Below, piece by piece: positions 31,832 through 33,623 of a stretch of DNA of 33,623 bases. The translations under genes were made by a program, and so were the position numbers. Each line of letters starts with the position of its first letter. The first letter of the stretch is position 1. Under the pieces are notes generated by a model. It was not told the origin of the DNA and did no database searches. It worked only from the letters and a program-made list of their open reading frames with translations. Origin of the DNA: Croceibacterium_A sp035555595 (GTDB lineage Bacteria > Pseudomonadota > Alphaproteobacteria > Sphingomonadales > Sphingomonadaceae); the NCBI GenBank assembly GCA_035555595.1, contig DATMGK010000044.1, positions 1-33,623 on the forward strand, read 5' to 3'.

Positions 31832-33308
31832 CCGCGCCGTCTTCCGGCCGTGGTCTGAAATAGCGACGTCCCTCCTCGCTCGTACCTGCGCGCTCTGATG
31901 GTTTCGAATTGACCGGGTTCGATGAGAGGCCCGGCTGAGGCGGAGTGCCGCCATAGACGAGGCCGCGATTGGTACCGATCCCACCAGTCTGGCAATCGGC
32001 AAGCTCTGTCGCGATACCATAGACCGTAAGCCCGCCGCAGTTGCGCTGCCATTCAGCCATGATGGAATCGTCCCAGCCGTTCCACCAGTCGAAGTGGGCC
32101 GTGGAGAAAGCACAAAAATACGGCCCAGTTTTCCTGCACGGATCCAGCGAGCATTTGTCGCCCTGCGTCACCGGATCGTTGCGGCACCCACTGGTTACAG
32201 TCATGGCCGGATCCATCCTGTCACTGGACATATACCAGTGCTGCAGATCCCGTTCCCAGCCATTGTGAACGAAGGATATCCCGGCCTCGAAGTGCATGAT
32301 CTTCACGTAATTGTTGGGGCATTGCCGCTTCACGGCGCTGTCGGCGCTACGTGTCGAATACCGGACATGGCTGCGGCCATCCGGTGATGTAAGATTGGAC
32401 CCGTCCCAGCACTCCTGCGCACGCACTTTCACTATGATGATGCCCGCGGTACAGGCGCCGCCCCAAGGGTCCGCACCGTCAGGTCCGACAAGATAACGCG
32501 CGATGCGCGGCTCGGGGTAGCCATCGCTCCGCTTCAGACGATGCTCAGGTAAAACCTCCGCCGAAGGGCGTGAACCGTTGTAATCGCCCGGATGGCATTG
32601 CACGCCGCCAAAACCCGCAGGTGTATCTTCACTGCCGGGATAGAGAAGCCCCGCCCTAGCATACTCCCGGCGACGTTGCATATCGTTGTAATTCATTGGA
32701 TTAGTGCCGCCGATGAACCGGTAATCGCGGCGAATGCGGGTGGTGATTGCCGCTTCGTCAGAATCGTGCGTGTAATAGAAGGAGGCGCCTTCCGGCATCA
32801 CAGTCAGCACTCCGTCAGCGGTATCTCGCTCTACCGACGGTTCCCAGTAAAGAGTCGAATTCAGCGGACCGCCGGGGCACGAACTGCCGGGGTGGGCGCG
32901 GGCCATATCATAGCTGAAGTTCTGTACGTTACTGATGACGAACGGATCAGTCGCACCGAAGAAAGTGTGGTTGTGGCCAGCCGGATATTGGCCGGGATAG
33001 AGCAACGGGTCGGCCCGCTTGATAAACGACGGCGCGCATGGCGTGCGAAACTTCGCCTCGGCAGAGGTTCCCACTTTAGTGCGATGGTTCTCGTCATCCA
33101 GCCATGCCTCCCGATCGTACAGCACATTGTCATGCGGAGAGACAGGCGGCTCATGAGCGTCTGCAGGCAGAGCATATTCCGGACCGACCGGGGGTGACCA
33201 TTGAACCCTATTGGACCAGCGAGGAACAACTTCGCCGACTGGCCAGGTCTGCGCCGCGACGGGGCTGGCGAACAGCGACACCAGAAACAGCGTTGCCAGC
33301 CCCTTCAT
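31806..33308 (-). CDS. Secreted DUF1996 domain protein
   Basis: The 500-residue protein has a signal peptide (MKGLATLFLVSLFASPVAAQ, cleavage near residue 20) and a DUF1996 domain. Its landmarks are PGQYPAGHNHTFFGA, STLYWEPSV, FYYTHDSD, ECWDGSNLTSPDGRSHVRYS and CPNNYVKIMHFEAGISF. Ten or more cysteines fit a disulfide-rich extracellular protein. The family is found mainly in fungi and some bacteria and has no known function. The WDG, HNH and aromatic-rich segments suggest carbohydrate or metal binding, which is only inference. ATG 33308 is better spaced from GGGGGA than ATG 33314. The C-terminus overlaps the convergent GT25 gene by 26 bases. It starts 11 bases after the stop of the partial gene at the right edge, suggesting one operon. 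Confidence 0.9.
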   Translation of the reverse strand: MKGLATLFLVSLFASPVAAQTWPVGEVVPRWSNRVQWSPPVGPEYALPADAHEPPVSPHDNVLYDREAWLDDENHRTKVGTSAEAKFRTPCAPSFIKRADPLLYPGQYPAGHNHTFFGATDPFVISNVQNFSYDMARAHPGSSCPGGPLNSTLYWEPSVERDTADGVLTVMPEGASFYYTHDSDEAAITTRIRRDYRFIGGTNPMNYNDMQRRREYARAGLLYPGSEDTPAGFGGVQCHPGDYNGSRPSAEVLPEHRLKRSDGYPEPRIARYLVGPDGADPWGGACTAGIIIVKVRAQECWDGSNLTSPDGRSHVRYSTRSADSAVKRQCPNNYVKIMHFEAGISFVHNGWERDLQHWYMSSDRMDPAMTVTSGCRNDPVTQGDKCSLDPCRKTGPYFCAFSTAHFDWWNGWDDSIMAEWQRNCGGLTVYGIATELADCQTGGIGTNRGLVYGGTPPQPGLSSNPVNSKPSERAGTSEEGRRYFRPRPEDGAVIEANHPH

Positions 33309-33319
33309 CTTCATTCCCC

Positions 33320-33623
33320 CTATGCTGGCTCCAGCGCCACAGCCAGTATCTGGACCTCAGCGTATGAATGCCCGGTGTAAATGACGCCCGCCTGCCCCGT
33401 GCTGTCCCGCTCCCCCGCCCAGAAGCGCACATCATTGCCGGCAGATCTGCCATCGAAATCGGCGACCTCGGTACAGCCGGCCAACGGCGCGAACGCTCGT
33501 GCTTCCGGCTCTATCGTAGCGCCGAAAAGGATCACGCCGCCCACGGGCAGAGTGAGTGAAAGCGTCTGGATCGGGGTGTCAGGGTTGGACACTTGCTTCG
33601 CCAGCATCTTCGTATCAGCCGTC
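33320..33623 (-). CDS. C-terminal part of an unidentified protein, truncated by window edge
   Basis: The frame is open to the right edge; codons TADTK precede the ATG at 33607, so that ATG is probably internal. About 101 residues are visible: short hydrophobic strands such as TLSLTLPVGGVILFGATI and HSYAEVQILAVAL with polar loops (FDGRSAGNDVRFWAGERD), which suggests a beta-sandwich end domain. I do not recognise the family. It lies directly upstream of the secreted DUF1996 gene on the same strand, so the two may be co-transcribed and the protein may also be exported. Confidence 0.6.
   Translation of the reverse strand, partial: TADTKMLAKQVSNPDTPIQTLSLTLPVGGVILFGATIEPEARAFAPLAGCTEVADFDGRSAGNDVRFWAGERDSTGQAGVIYTGHSYAEVQILAVALEPA

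Overview
The window is high-GC alphaproteobacterial DNA, most likely from a member of the Sphingomonadales. Four things point there: an ALAS-type hemA, a plsY-dprA-topA block, two promoters matching the alphaproteobacterial general-stress (EcfG) consensus, and an exosortase V/PEP-CTERM locus beside exopolysaccharide (EPS) genes. The genus cannot be fixed from the sequence alone. No tRNA, rRNA, CRISPR array, insertion sequence or prophage was seen.

Positions 1-7.1 kb are housekeeping. A minus-strand run reads plsY, dprA, topA, a 59-residue helix-turn-helix-like protein overlapping the topA stop, then an MFS exporter. murI is divergent from plsY. Positions 7.2-9.4 kb hold hemA, which appears to start at CTG, and a NarL/LuxR-type response regulator. 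Immediately upstream of the regulator is the wreck of its sensor kinase: an N-terminal membrane piece joined out of frame to the last codons of the kinase.

Positions 9.4-13.0 kb are a polyamine block on the minus strand: a deoxyhypusine-synthase-like enzyme, a membrane-anchored GNAT acetyltransferase fusion, and an ornithine/lysine-type decarboxylase. The first gene has an exact EcfG promoter (GGAAC-N16-CGTT). A MAPEG protein and a small exported membrane protein follow, the latter behind a second EcfG match (GGAAC-N17-CGTT), then pobA.

Positions 15.6-33.6 kb are the surface-assembly region. A PEP-CTERM protein with its own terminator precedes exosortase V, its EpsI partner and an EpsD-like lipoprotein. 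A GT2 glycosyltransferase, a small XrtV accessory membrane protein and a SleB-type wall hydrolase follow. Next is a tightly overlapped minus-strand export operon (Wza-like protein, outer-membrane barrel, Wzz-like protein, tyrosine kinase) and a divergent TPR lipoprotein. A Gfo/Idh/MocA oxidoreductase, a GT26 glycosyltransferase and an unassigned barrel-like protein form another coupled unit. The window closes with a GT25 glycosyltransferase, a secreted DUF1996 protein that overlaps it tail to tail, and an incomplete gene at the right edge. Together these suggest linked synthesis, export and control of a polysaccharide and sorting of PEP-CTERM surface proteins.
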